Source: Streptomyces fuscichromogenes (GTDB lineage Bacteria; Actinomycetota; Actinomycetes; Streptomycetales; Streptomycetaceae). Taken from it: a stretch of 64,000 nucleotides of DNA. Shown piece by piece: positions 44,598 to 54,440 of this stretch. A program made the position numbers and the translations under genes. Each line of letters starts with the position of its first letter. The stretch's first letter is position 1. The notes beneath the pieces are model-generated. The model was given only the letters and a program-made list of their open reading frames with translations. It had not been told where the DNA came from and ran no database searches. The stretch covers positions 186,001 through 250,000 of the forward strand of contig NZ_BMML01000005.1 of the NCBI RefSeq assembly GCF_014645815.1, read 5' to 3'.

Positions 44598-44634
44598 TCT
44601 CCTGTACACGGCCCCATATGTGAGGCTGTGTCCC

Positions 44635-45930
44635 ATGCCCGTCGTCCGCGACCTGCGTGTCCTGCTGCGCCTGCGGAACTTCCGCCGTCTCCTCGTCATA
44701 CGCCTGCTCTCCCAGGGGGCCGACGGCGTCTATCAGGTAGCCCTCGCCGCCTACGTCGTCTTCTCCCCCGAGAAGCAGACCTCGCCGGCCGCGATCGCCT
44801 CGGCCATGGCCGTCCTTCTCCTGCCGTACTCCCTCGTGGGCCCCTTCGCCGGAGTCCTGCTGGACCGCTGGCGCCGTCGCCAGATCTTCCTCTACGGCAA
44901 TCTGGTGCGCGCCCTGCTGGCCGCGGCCACCGCCGTCCTCATGGTCAGCCAGGTTCCCGACTGGCTCTTCTACGCCTCCGCGCTGTGTGTCACGGCCGTC
45001 AACCGCTTCGTCCTTTCGGGCCTGTCCGCCGCACTGCCACGGGTGGTCGACAACGACCGGCTGGTGCTGGCCAACTCGCTGTCCCCGACCGCCGGCACCC
45101 TTGCCGCAACCGCCGGCGGTGGCCTCGCCTTCGCCGTACGGCTGGTGACCGCGCATTCCGATGCCGCGGTGGTGCTGCTGGGTGCCACGCTGTATCTCTG
45201 CGCGGCGCTGGCATCCCTGACCATGGCCCCCGACCTGCTCGGTCCGGACCGCCATACGGCCCCGCCGAGCCTGGGAACGGCCGTGACCACCACCGCCCGC
45301 GACCTGCTGGAGGCGATACGGCATCTCGCCGCACCGCGGCGCCGTGAGGCCGCCTGGGCGCTGCTCAGCATGACGGCGATGCGCTTCTGCTACGGCGCGC
45401 TGCTCGTCCTGGTGCTGATGCTCTGCCGGTACGCCCTCTCCTCCGATCCCGACGACGGACTCGGGCTGCTGGGGCTGGCCCTGGGGATCTCCGGGGCGGG
45501 CTTCTTCGCCGCTGCCGTGGTGACGCCGTGGGCAGTGGGGCGACTCGGCCCCGGCCCCTGGATCATCGTGTGCGCCGCATCCGCCGCCGTACTGGAGCCT
45601 GCTCTGGGTCTGGCGTTCACGACCGTCCCCATGCTCGTCGCCGCCTTCGTCCTGGGACTCATCACCCAGGGCGCGAAGATCGCCACGGACACCATCGTGC
45701 AGTCCTCCGTCGACGACGGTTTCCGCGGCCGGATCTTCTCCGTGTACGACGTGCTCTTCAACGTCGCCTTCGTCGGGGCCGCCGCCGTGGCCGCGCTGAT
45801 GCTCCCACCCGACGGCCGTTCCACAGCCCTCGTCATCACGGTTGCCCTCGTCTACGCAGCGGTCGCCGCGGCCATGGCCCGCTTCGAACGCGGCCGGCGA
45901 CCAGGACAGAATCACGCAACGCCGCAGTGA
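44635..45930 (+). CDS. MFS transporter
   Basis: Membrane transporter of 431 residues with about twelve helices and MFS loop motif GVLLDRWRRRQIFLYG (DRxGRR-like, loop 2-3). The pattern of the first half (RNFRRLLVIRLLSQGADGVY) resembles the MFS drug/siderophore-exporter branch. Start ATG 44635 with TGAGG 9 bases upstream; GTG 44620 is an alternative. The 3' end is 8 bp before a palindromic terminator with embedded parS. Substrate unknown. Confidence 0.87.
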   Translation: MPVVRDLRVLLRLRNFRRLLVIRLLSQGADGVYQVALAAYVVFSPEKQTSPAAIASAMAVLLLPYSLVGPFAGVLLDRWRRRQIFLYGNLVRALLAAATAVLMVSQVPDWLFYASALCVTAVNRFVLSGLSAALPRVVDNDRLVLANSLSPTAGTLAATAGGGLAFAVRLVTAHSDAAVVLLGATLYLCAALASLTMAPDLLGPDRHTAPPSLGTAVTTTARDLLEAIRHLAAPRRREAAWALLSMTAMRFCYGALLVLVLMLCRYALSSDPDDGLGLLGLALGISGAGFFAAAVVTPWAVGRLGPGPWIIVCAASAAVLEPALGLAFTTVPMLVAAFVLGLITQGAKIATDTIVQSSVDDGFRGRIFSVYDVLFNVAFVGAAAVAALMLPPDGRSTALVITVALVYAAVAAAMARFERGRRPGQNHATPQ

Positions 45931-45938
45931 CTCATGAC

Positions 45939-45974
45939 GAGGGGGCGATGTTTCACGTGAAACATCGCCCCCTC
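45939..45974. terminator. parS: 36-bp palindrome: terminator with central parS
   Basis: A perfect 36-bp inverted repeat (arms start GAGGGGGCGATG) with the parS GTTTCACGTGAAAC at its exact centre (45950-45963). It starts 8 bp after the MFS stop codon. Confidence 0.9.
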
Positions 45975-45982
45975 ACCACTCC

Positions 45983-46020
45983 CGGTGAGGTCATGTTTCA
46001 CGTGAAACATGACCTCACCG
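45983..46020. terminator. parS: 38-bp palindrome: second terminator with central parS
   Basis: A perfect 38-bp inverted repeat (arms start CGGTGAGGTCAT), with GTTTCACGTGAAAC at its centre (45995-46008). It ends 7 bp before the cca stop codon and faces the neighbouring palindrome, 45 bp centre to centre. Confidence 0.9.
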
Positions 46021-46027
46021 CACCTCC

Positions 46028-47494
46028 TCAGCCCTGCTCGGCCCACCACTCCTTGAGTGCGGCCACCGCCGCGTCGTACTCCATGGGCCCGTTCTCCAGC
46101 CTCAGCTCCAGCAGGTGCTTGTAGGCCTGACCGACCTCCGGACCCGGGCGGATACCCAGAATCTCCATGATCTGGTTGCCGTCGAGGTCCGGGCGGATCG
46201 CGTCGAGCTCCTCCCTCTCCTGGAGTTCGGCGATGCGCCCCTCCAGGCCGTCGTAGGCACGGGAGAGCGCCAAGGCCTTCCGCTTGTTGCGGGTGGTGCA
46301 GTCGGACCGGGTGAGCTTGTGCAGTCGGTCCAGCAGCGGGCCCGCGTCACGGACGTAGCGGCGGACCGCAGAGTCCGTCCACTCCCCGGCGCCGTAGCCG
46401 TGGAAGCGCAGATGGAGTTCGACCAGCTGCGAGACGTCCTTGACCAGATCGTTGGAGTACTTCAGTGCCGTCATGCGCTTCTTGGTCATCTTCGCTCCGA
46501 CCACCTCGTGGTGATGGAACGAGACCCGGCCGTCCTTCTCAAAGCGACGGGTGCGCGGCTTGCCGATGTCATGGAGCAGCGCGGCAAGGCGGAGGGTGAG
46601 GTCGGGACCGTTCTCCTCCAGTGCCATCGCCTGTTCCACGACGATCAGCGTGTGGTCGTAGACATCCTTGTGCCGGTGGTGCTCATCGCTCTCCAGGCGC
46701 AGGGCAGGGAGCTCAGGCAGGACATGGTCGGCGAGCCCCGTGTCGACGAGCAGGGTCAGCCCCTTGCGCGGGTGGGCGGAGAGGACCAGCTTGTTCAGCT
46801 CGTCCCGGACCCGCTCGGCCGACACGATCTCCAGACGGCCGGCCATGTCCTTCATCGCCGCGACGACCTCGGGGGCTACCTCGAAGTCGAGCTGCGCGGC
46901 GAAGCGGGCGGCGCGCATCATCCGCAGCGGGTCGTCCGAGAAGGAGTCCTCGGGCGTTCCCGGGGTCCGCAGCACGCCGAGCGCCAGGTCTTCGAGACCG
47001 CCGTGCGGATCGATGAACTGCTTCTCCGGCAGCGCCACCGCCATCGCGTTGACCGTGAAGTCGCGGCGGACGAGGTCCTCCTCGATGGAGTCCCCGTACG
47101 ACACCTCGGGTTTGCGCGAGGTCCGGTCGTAGGCCTCGGACCGGTAGGTCGTCACCTCGATCTGGAAGGGCCTGACAGCGTCTCCGACGCGGGCTTCCTT
47201 CTGTACGCCGACCGTGCCGAACGCGATCCCGACCTCCCAGACGGCGTCCGCCCACGGCCGGACGATCTTGAGTACGTCCTCGGGGCGGGCATCCGTGGTG
47301 AAGTCCAGGTCGTTGCCGAGCCGGCCCAACAGCGCGTCCCGGACCGAGCCGCCGACCAGGGCAAGCGAGAACCCGGCCTCCTGGAATCGGCGGGCGAGGT
47401 CGTCGGCGACGGGCGCCACGCGCAGCAGTTCGCTCACCGCGCGCTGCTGCGCCTGGCTCAGGGCGGAGGAAGTGTCTTCATTGGCGTTCGGCAC
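46028..47494 (-). CDS. cca: CCA-adding tRNA nucleotidyltransferase
   Basis: Adds or repairs the 3' CCA end of tRNA. It is 488 residues from GTG 47494, the earliest start just before the conserved region; an ATG at 47587 adds 31 residues and neither has a good ribosome site. The class II nucleotidyltransferase head reads LVGGSVRDALLGRLGNDLDF and RRDFTVNAMAV. An HD-type domain (ALLHDIGKPRTRRF, VGAKMTKKRM) follows. Divergent from the DUF6049 gene. Confidence 0.93.
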   Translation of the reverse strand: MPNANEDTSSALSQAQQRAVSELLRVAPVADDLARRFQEAGFSLALVGGSVRDALLGRLGNDLDFTTDARPEDVLKIVRPWADAVWEVGIAFGTVGVQKEARVGDAVRPFQIEVTTYRSEAYDRTSRKPEVSYGDSIEEDLVRRDFTVNAMAVALPEKQFIDPHGGLEDLALGVLRTPGTPEDSFSDDPLRMMRAARFAAQLDFEVAPEVVAAMKDMAGRLEIVSAERVRDELNKLVLSAHPRKGLTLLVDTGLADHVLPELPALRLESDEHHRHKDVYDHTLIVVEQAMALEENGPDLTLRLAALLHDIGKPRTRRFEKDGRVSFHHHEVVGAKMTKKRMTALKYSNDLVKDVSQLVELHLRFHGYGAGEWTDSAVRRYVRDAGPLLDRLHKLTRSDCTTRNKRKALALSRAYDGLEGRIAELQEREELDAIRPDLDGNQIMEILGIRPGPEVGQAYKHLLELRLENGPMEYDAAVAALKEWWAEQG

Positions 47495-47782
47495 AACAGA
47501 ACAGAGTACGTGTCCCGGACGGTACGAAGCGCCTCCATATTCCGGCAGCGCCCCCTGCAGAGCCTCCCCGTACGGAGGGTGGGACATATCACTATCTACT
47601 CAGGCAAGCGGATCCATAGCCACTTAACAGAGTGTCCTCGCGATACTGGTTATAGGGGACAGGACGATAGCCTCTTCCGATCTTGTGAAGCGGACCGTGG
47701 CACTTCCGTTCAGCGCACCTCGTTACCATGCGTGGACGCACATTCCGACGACCACTGACGACGACGAGGGACGGACGAGCGC

Positions 47783-50227
47783 GTGGCCGAGGCGGCAGAC
47801 TTCCAGGGGACGCCCTCACCTGCCCGCCGCTGGCTGCGGCGCACCGGGGCACTGCTCGCGGGTGCGCCCCTGCTGGCCGGACTGATGCAGCTGCCCATGG
47901 CGGCGCAGGCGCAGGCAGCGGGCTCGGACACCGTGTCCGTCGCCCTGGACTCGCTGAGCCCCAGCGCCCCCGTCGACGGCGACACGCTGACGGTCTCCGG
48001 CACGGTGACCAACAACGGCAAGCAGGCCGTCACGGCCGCCCATGTGGACCTGCGGGTGGGCTCCCCGCTCAGCGCACGCTCCGAGATCGACACCGCCGCC
48101 CGGCACTCCGACGACCTCCAGTCGAGCCTGGGCACCGAGGTCGGCGGCAAGTACACCGAGGACTTCGACTCGCTGGACCCGGGGGTCGCCGAGCACTTCA
48201 GCATCTCCGTGCCGGTCGACAAGCTCGACCTCGGCCAGGACGGCGTGTACCAGTTCGGCGTCTCCCTCTCCGGCAAGACGTCCGCACAGCCCTGGGACCA
48301 GGTCCTCGGCATCCAGCGGACGTTCCTGCCGTGGCAGTCCTCCGAGGCCGACACGAAGACCAGGACGACGTTTCTGTGGCCGCTGATCTCCACCGTCCAT
48401 GTGACGGCGAAGACCGGCGCCGGCGAGTTGCAGACGCCGGTCTTCCAGAACGACGACCTGGCCAAGGAGATCTCGCCCGGCGGCCGGCTGGCCCAGATGC
48501 TGGCGCTCGGCAAGGACCTGGACGTCACCTGGGTGATCGACCCGGACCTGCTGGCCTCCGTGGACGCGATGACCCGCAACTACCGGATCCAGGGCACCGG
48601 CGCCACCACCACGGCCGGCACCCATCAGGCGGTGGCCAAGCAGTTCCTGGACGACCTCCAGGACGCGGTGACGGACAGGGAAGTGGTGGCTCTTCCGTTC
48701 GCGGACCCGGACCTGGCCTCCCTCGCCCACAACGGCACCAGCGTGACCGGCTCGCTGAGCCACCTCAAGGACGCCACCGACGTCGCCGCCACCACGGTGA
48801 AGACTGTGCTCCATGTCACACCGAGCACGGACTTCGCGTGGCCCGTGGACGGCGCGGTCGACCCCTCGATCATCAAGGTCGCCACGTCGGCGGGTGCGGA
48901 CAAGGTGATCGCCCGCAGCGACAGCCTCCAGGAGACCGGCGGGCTGACCTACACGCCCTCCGCGGCGCGTCCGATCGGCAGCGGCACGACGGCGGTGGTC
49001 GCCGACGCGCGGCTGTCCACGGTGTTCGAGGGCGATCTGACGAAGGCCGACTCGGCCACTCTCGCCGTGCAGCAGTTCCTCGCCCAGAGCCTGGCGCTGA
49101 ACACCCAGACCGACAAGCAGCGCAGCATCGTCGTCGCTCCGCAGCGGATGCCCTCGCCGAGCCAGGCCCAGGCGATGGCGACGGCGATCACCGCGCTGCA
49201 GGACAGCGGCTGGTCGCAGTCCCAGGACCTGGAGGCGGCCGCCAAGGCCAAGCCCGACCCCGGCGCGACCACGAGGATCCCCTCGTCGTCCGCGTACCCG
49301 TCCTCGCTGCGCAAGCAGGAGCTGCCCCGGACCGCCTTCGAACAGATCGCGCGGACCCAGGACAAACTCGACAACTTCCAGGTGATCCTCACCGACGAGT
49401 CCCGGGTGGTGACCCCCTTCGGGCGGGCCATAAACCGCGAGATGTCCACGTCGTGGCGGGGCCGCGGCAGCGAGGCGGACAGCTTCCGCACGAGCGTGGA
49501 GTCCTGGCTCGACGATCTCACCGGTCAGGTCAAACTGATCGACAAGTCCGAGACCAAGCTCTCCGGACGCAGCGCCACCATCCCGGTGACTGTCCAGAAC
49601 AACCTGGTCCAGGGTGTCGACCACCTTGTCCTGCGGCTCACCTCGACCATGCCGACCCGGCTGGAGATCGGCGGCAAGCCCTACTACGAGCAGCCCGTCG
49701 AGGTCTCCGGCGGCCACACCCAGTCCGTGAAGTTCTCCACCTCGGCCAATGCCAACGGCCGGGTGGAGGTCACCGCCCAGCTCTACACCGAGGACGGGCA
49801 GGAGTACGGCGCGCCCGTCCGGTTCGACGTGAAGGTCACCGAGGTCACACCGACGGTCATGCTGGTCATCGGCGGCGGCGTGCTGCTGCTGGTGCTCGCC
49901 GGCTTCCGGATGTACACCCAGCGCAAGCGGGCGGCCGCCCGGCGGGCCGAGGAGGACGACGGCCCCGAGGAAGCGAGCGAGGACACTCCGGACGCTCCCG
50001 ACGCCCCGGAGCCCACCACCGCCCCGCAGACTTCCGACGCCTCGGAGACCACGCGACCAGAGGACACCGACAGGCCGGGGAACCCCGCTGCCCGTGGGGA
50101 TCGTCTCCAGGAGGAGTCCGCCGCCGGGTCCCGGGCAGACGACCCGGAGCAGCCGAGTGACCTGACACCGGACACCGCACCGGAAAGCGCCGACCCGTCC
50201 GAGACGGGTGAGAGAGTGGACCGTTGA
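47783..50227 (+). CDS. Secreted/membrane DUF6049-family protein
   Basis: 814-residue protein with an N-terminal signal-type helix ALLAGAPLLAGLMQLPMAAQ, a long extracytoplasmic region with Ig-like beta segments (SLSPSAPVDGDTLTVSGTVT and VTVQNNLVQGVDHLVLRLT), one C-terminal helix VMLVIGGGVLLLVLAGF and an acidic cytosolic tail (residues 720-814) rich in Thr/Pro/Asp. I know it only as a conserved actinobacterial family preceding murJ. Start is GTG 47783 after GAGGGA. A topology placing a beta-rich body outside suggests an envelope role, possibly with MurJ. Confidence 0.8.
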   Translation: MAEAADFQGTPSPARRWLRRTGALLAGAPLLAGLMQLPMAAQAQAAGSDTVSVALDSLSPSAPVDGDTLTVSGTVTNNGKQAVTAAHVDLRVGSPLSARSEIDTAARHSDDLQSSLGTEVGGKYTEDFDSLDPGVAEHFSISVPVDKLDLGQDGVYQFGVSLSGKTSAQPWDQVLGIQRTFLPWQSSEADTKTRTTFLWPLISTVHVTAKTGAGELQTPVFQNDDLAKEISPGGRLAQMLALGKDLDVTWVIDPDLLASVDAMTRNYRIQGTGATTTAGTHQAVAKQFLDDLQDAVTDREVVALPFADPDLASLAHNGTSVTGSLSHLKDATDVAATTVKTVLHVTPSTDFAWPVDGAVDPSIIKVATSAGADKVIARSDSLQETGGLTYTPSAARPIGSGTTAVVADARLSTVFEGDLTKADSATLAVQQFLAQSLALNTQTDKQRSIVVAPQRMPSPSQAQAMATAITALQDSGWSQSQDLEAAAKAKPDPGATTRIPSSSAYPSSLRKQELPRTAFEQIARTQDKLDNFQVILTDESRVVTPFGRAINREMSTSWRGRGSEADSFRTSVESWLDDLTGQVKLIDKSETKLSGRSATIPVTVQNNLVQGVDHLVLRLTSTMPTRLEIGGKPYYEQPVEVSGGHTQSVKFSTSANANGRVEVTAQLYTEDGQEYGAPVRFDVKVTEVTPTVMLVIGGGVLLLVLAGFRMYTQRKRAAARRAEEDDGPEEASEDTPDAPDAPEPTTAPQTSDASETTRPEDTDRPGNPAARGDRLQEESAAGSRADDPEQPSDLTPDTAPESADPSETGERVDR

Positions 50228-50272
50228 GCGATGTCGTGGCCGGTGGGCCAGGGACGATGAGGTGGGGTAACC

Positions 50273-52564
50273 ATGAACGCGCCGTACGACGGTGAAAGCG
50301 GCCAGGGCGCGGCCGGTTCGGGCTACCCCGAGCCGCCGCCGGAGCCCGGCCAGGTCCCGCCGCAGCACGCGGCTGACATGTACCTCCAGGACGCCTACGA
50401 CCAGGACCCCTACCGGGCCCGGGATCTCTCCGCCCAGGACCCGGTCGCCGAGGCGCTCTACGACCGTGCCGCGCACCCCCCGCCGGCTCCGGGCGGCTAC
50501 CCGCAGCAGCCGCTGTACGGGCAGCCCGCCCAGTCGCCGTACGCCCCCGACCCGCATGTGTGGGCCCAGACCCCGGCACCCGAGCCGGACGGCCCGAGCC
50601 AGTACCTGCCGTACGGCGACAACCCGCGGACGACCCAGTTCGTGGGCGTCGACGACCTGGTCTCGCACTCCGGTGAGGAGCGCCACGAGCCGGACGCCTT
50701 CGCGCATCTCTTCCGCGACCAGCAGCAGAGCGGCTACCGGGACCCACAGCAGGGCGGCGGTCAGCTGCCGGCCGAGCCCGCGTCGGTGCCGGGTCCGGCA
50801 TCCGCACCGGGCGGACCGGCGCGGATGCCGCAGTACCAGGCACCGTCGGCCCCCACTGCTCCCCCCGCCGGGGCCGACCAGACGATGAACCTCGGAGCCG
50901 TACCCGCCTCGGCCCCCGCCCCCGCCAAGAAGGGCGGGAAGGCCACGGGCCTGCTCAAGTCGAGCGCCGTGATGGCGGCGGGCACGATGGTCTCCCGCCT
51001 CACCGGCTTCGTCCGCTCCGCGCTGATCGTCTCCGCGCTCGGCGTCGGACTGCTCGGTGACACCTTCCAGGTCGCCTACCAGCTGCCGACGATGATCTAC
51101 ATCCTGACCGTCGGCGGCGGCCTCAACTCGGTCTTCGTACCGCAGCTGGTGCGTGCCATGAAGGAGGACGACGACGGCGGCGAGGCCTTCGCGAACCGCC
51201 TGCTGACCCTCGTCATGGTGGCGCTGGGCCTGCTCACCGCCGCCACCGTCGCAGCCGCGCCCTTCCTCATCCGCCTGCTGTCCGACTCGGTCGCCAGCGA
51301 CCCGGCGGCCAACGAGGTCGGCATCACCTTCGTCCGCTACTTCCTGCCCTCGATCTTCTTCATGGGCATCCACGTGGTGATGGGTCAGATCCTCAACGCG
51401 CGGGGCAAGTTCGGCGCGATGATGTGGACCCCGGTCCTCAACAACATCGTCATCATCGTCACCCTCGGCCTGTTCATCTGGGTGTACGGCACGGCCGCGC
51501 ACTCCGGTATGAAGGTCACCAGCATCCCGCCGGAGGGCCAGCGGCTCCTCGGCCTCGGCGTGCTGCTCGGCCTCATGGTCCAGTCCCTGGCGATGATCCC
51601 CTACCTGCGCGAGACCGGGTTCCGGCTGCGGCTGCGCTTCGACTGGCGGGGCCACGGCCTCGGCAAGGCCGCCACGCTCGCCAAGTGGACCGTGCTGTTC
51701 GTCCTCGCCAACCAGGCGGGTGCGCTCGTCGTCTCCCAGCTGTCGACCTCGGCGGGCAAGAGCTCCCCGGTCGACGGCACCGGCTTCGCGGCGTACGCCA
51801 ACGCCCAGCTGATCTGGGGCCTGCCGCAGGCCATCATCACGGTCTCCCTGATGGCCGCCCTGCTGCCGCGGATCTCCCGCTCGGCCGCCGAGAACGACGC
51901 GGGTGCCGTCCGCGACGACATCTCCCAGGGGCTCCGGACGACCGCCGTCGCGATCGTCCCCATCGCCTTCGGATTCCTGGCCCTCGGGATTCCGATGTGC
52001 ACCCTGATCTTCGGATCCTCGGGCACCAGCTCGGCTACCAACATGGGCTTCATGCTGATGGCCTTCGCCCTCGGCCTGATCCCCTACTCGGTGCAGTACG
52101 TCGTCCTGCGTGCCTTCTACGCCTACGAAGACACCCGCACGCCGTTCTACAACACGGTCATCGTCGCCGCGGTCAACGCGGGTGCCTCGATCGCCTGTTA
52201 CCTGCTGCTCCCGGCCCGCTGGGCGGTGGCCGGCATGGCCGCCTCCTACGGCCTCGCCTACGCGATCGGCGTGGGTGTCGCCTGGCGGCGGCTGCGTCAG
52301 CGGCTCGGCGGCGACCTGGACGGCTCCCGGGTCACCCGCACCTACGCGAGGCTCTGCATCGCCTCCGTACCGGCCGCGCTGCTCAGTGGTGCAACCTGCT
52401 ACGGCATCGGCCACACTCTGGGGCAGGGTGTGATCGGTTCCTTCGCCGCGCTGATGGCCGGCGGAGCCGTCCTGCTCGGCGTCTTCTACGTCGCCGCGCG
52501 CCGCATGCGCATCGAGGAGCTCAACTCCCTCGTGGGTATGGTGCGGGGGCGTCTGGGGCGCTGA
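50273..52564 (+). CDS. murJ: Lipid II flippase
   Basis: Membrane flippase moving lipid II to the outer face for peptidoglycan synthesis. It is 763 residues. Residues 1-230 are a Pro/Tyr/Gly-rich disordered cytosolic tail. The membrane domain follows with LKSSAVMAAGTMVSRLTGFV and FQVAYQLPTMIYILTVGGGL, the MviN signature, and 14 helices to the end. GGTGGGG lies before ATG 50273. The kinase-like protein encoded next is, in mycobacteria, fused to the flippase. Confidence 0.95.
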   Translation: MNAPYDGESGQGAAGSGYPEPPPEPGQVPPQHAADMYLQDAYDQDPYRARDLSAQDPVAEALYDRAAHPPPAPGGYPQQPLYGQPAQSPYAPDPHVWAQTPAPEPDGPSQYLPYGDNPRTTQFVGVDDLVSHSGEERHEPDAFAHLFRDQQQSGYRDPQQGGGQLPAEPASVPGPASAPGGPARMPQYQAPSAPTAPPAGADQTMNLGAVPASAPAPAKKGGKATGLLKSSAVMAAGTMVSRLTGFVRSALIVSALGVGLLGDTFQVAYQLPTMIYILTVGGGLNSVFVPQLVRAMKEDDDGGEAFANRLLTLVMVALGLLTAATVAAAPFLIRLLSDSVASDPAANEVGITFVRYFLPSIFFMGIHVVMGQILNARGKFGAMMWTPVLNNIVIIVTLGLFIWVYGTAAHSGMKVTSIPPEGQRLLGLGVLLGLMVQSLAMIPYLRETGFRLRLRFDWRGHGLGKAATLAKWTVLFVLANQAGALVVSQLSTSAGKSSPVDGTGFAAYANAQLIWGLPQAIITVSLMAALLPRISRSAAENDAGAVRDDISQGLRTTAVAIVPIAFGFLALGIPMCTLIFGSSGTSSATNMGFMLMAFALGLIPYSVQYVVLRAFYAYEDTRTPFYNTVIVAAVNAGASIACYLLLPARWAVAGMAASYGLAYAIGVGVAWRRLRQRLGGDLDGSRVTRTYARLCIASVPAALLSGATCYGIGHTLGQGVIGSFAALMAGGAVLLGVFYVAARRMRIEELNSLVGMVRGRLGR

Positions 52565-52683
52565 GGCGAGGGTAAGCGCACAACCATCGTTCGCCGCCGC
52601 GTGTCGTGCATAGCGGGGGACTGTGGGCACAATTGGTTTCGGCGTCGGACAGCGTGCAACGGATGGGGAGGCAGGGAACGACG

Positions 52684-54405
52684 GTGGCGGAACGGAGCAC
52701 GGCTGCCGTCGACGTGGCAGACAACAGCGGTGACAAGCCGCTGACCGCCAAGGCGGAGCAGTCCACGGCCGACGGGGTGGCCCAGAACCCGGAGCGGGAC
52801 ACGGACAGCGACCAGGCACAGGGAAGCGGCACAGCCGCGGGTGCTGAGAAGCAGACCGCACCCCCGGAACTGCACAGCGGACACAAACTGGCCAGACGCT
52901 ACCGACTTGAGGAGTGCGTCACCCGTCTGGACGGATTCAGCAGTTGGCGTGCGGTGGACGAGAAACTCCGGCGTGCCGTCGGCGTCCACATCCTGCCCGC
53001 CGACCACACGCGCACCCGGGCGGTCCTGGCAGCCGCCCGTTCCGCCGCGCTGCTCGGCGATCCCAGGTTCGTACAGGTCCTGGACGCCGTCGAGGAGAAC
53101 GACCTCGCCTACGTCGTGCACGAGTGGCTCCCGGACGCCACCGAACTGAGCGCACTGCTGGCGGCCGGACCGCTGGAACCGCACGACGCCTACCAGATGG
53201 TCAGTCAGATCGCCTCGGCCATGGCGGCCGCGCACCGCGAGGGGCTGGCCCATCTGCGCCTGAACCCGAACGCCGTGCTGCGTACCTCCACCGGTCAGTG
53301 GCGCATCCGCGGCCTCGCGGTGAACGCGGCGCTGCGCGGCATCAGTTCCGACACCCCGCAGCGCGCCGACACCGAGGCGATCGGCGCCCTGCTGTACGCG
53401 GCGCTGACCCAGCGCTGGCCGTACGAGAGCGACGCCTACGGTCTGGCCGGTCTGCCCAAGGACGTCGGTCTGATCGCACCCGACCAGGTCCGTGCCGGGG
53501 TCCACCGAGGTCTGTCCGAGCTCGCCATGCGGGCTCTGGTCAACGACGGCGCGACCGCCTCCCGGCACGAGTCCGCGTGCACCACTCCCGAGGAGCTGGT
53601 GAAGGCGATCGGCGAGATGCCCCGCATCCGCCCGCCGGAGCCGGCGTTCACGGCACCGCCCGAGTACCAGCGCACCACCTATCAGCAGGGCACCTACGGC
53701 CGTCCCACGCCGCCCGGCGTGACGCAGCCGATCCAGGCGCCGCCGCCCCCGCTCCAGAGCCGCACCGGCAAGGCGCTGAAGTGGGCCGTCTCGGCCCTGC
53801 TCATCGCCGCTCTGGGCCTGGGCAGCTGGCAGCTCGCGGACGCCCTGATGGAACAGGGCGACAAGTCCGGCGACACCAACAACAACCAGACGACGGACGA
53901 CGGGGACAAGAGCAGCGCAAGCCCCGCGCCCGCCGCCGCGATAAAGATCCAGAACGCCCAGGAGTACGTCGCGGACGGCGGTGCCCAGCATCCGAACGAC
54001 GTGAAGCTGACCTACGACGGCAGCACCTCGACGTACTGGAAGACCAAGAGCTTCACGGACGGTCCCGAGCTGGCCCCCTACAAGGCCGGTGTAGGCATCG
54101 TCTACGACCTCGGCTCCGCCAAGGAACTCGCCACGGGGACCATCTCCCTTCGCTACGCTGGCGATCACACAACGGTTGACCTGTACGCGGCCGACTCGCT
54201 GTCCCCGGGGTCGATCAGCTCGATGACGAAGATCGGCTCCATCACCACCACCGGAAACACCGCCACGGTGAAGGTCAGCAAGAAGGTGAAGAGCCAGTAC
54301 GTCCTCGTGTGGCTCACCGCCGTGCCGTACTCGGGCAACGACTCCACCGCGTATGCCGGAGCCGGCTACAAGCAGGCCATCACCGAAGTGAAGTTCACAG
54401 GCTGA
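52684..54405 (+). CDS. Pseudokinase-TM-carbohydrate-binding-like protein
   Basis: 573 residues: acidic leader (1-65), a protein-kinase fold (about 68-320), a helix LKWAVSALLIAALGLGSWQL (about 360-380), and a beta-sandwich domain with IQNAQEYVADGGAQHPNDVK. The kinase has lost its catalytic residues: the HRDLKPxN loop reads HLRLNPNAVLR (53251-), the DFG motif is replaced by IRGLAVNA, and the beta3 lysine motif by VGVHILPAD. Mycobacterial MurJ carries this whole unit fused to the flippase, where its phosphorylation by PknB recruits FhaA. GTG 52684 is preceded by AGGGA; ATG 52663 and an ATG at 52606 are alternatives. Confidence 0.85.
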   Translation: MAERSTAAVDVADNSGDKPLTAKAEQSTADGVAQNPERDTDSDQAQGSGTAAGAEKQTAPPELHSGHKLARRYRLEECVTRLDGFSSWRAVDEKLRRAVGVHILPADHTRTRAVLAAARSAALLGDPRFVQVLDAVEENDLAYVVHEWLPDATELSALLAAGPLEPHDAYQMVSQIASAMAAAHREGLAHLRLNPNAVLRTSTGQWRIRGLAVNAALRGISSDTPQRADTEAIGALLYAALTQRWPYESDAYGLAGLPKDVGLIAPDQVRAGVHRGLSELAMRALVNDGATASRHESACTTPEELVKAIGEMPRIRPPEPAFTAPPEYQRTTYQQGTYGRPTPPGVTQPIQAPPPPLQSRTGKALKWAVSALLIAALGLGSWQLADALMEQGDKSGDTNNNQTTDDGDKSSASPAPAAAIKIQNAQEYVADGGAQHPNDVKLTYDGSTSTYWKTKSFTDGPELAPYKAGVGIVYDLGSAKELATGTISLRYAGDHTTVDLYAADSLSPGSISSMTKIGSITTTGNTATVKVSKKVKSQYVLVWLTAVPYSGNDSTAYAGAGYKQAITEVKFTG

Positions 54406-54440
54406 CGTCTCACCGGCGGCACCGAAGGCGGAGGGGGCAG

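Noticed and set aside
47816..52861. A 1681-codon open frame on the minus strand across the DUF6049 and murJ genes.
   Set aside because: It has no conserved motif and is opposite two genes with good ribosome sites, signal and membrane helices.
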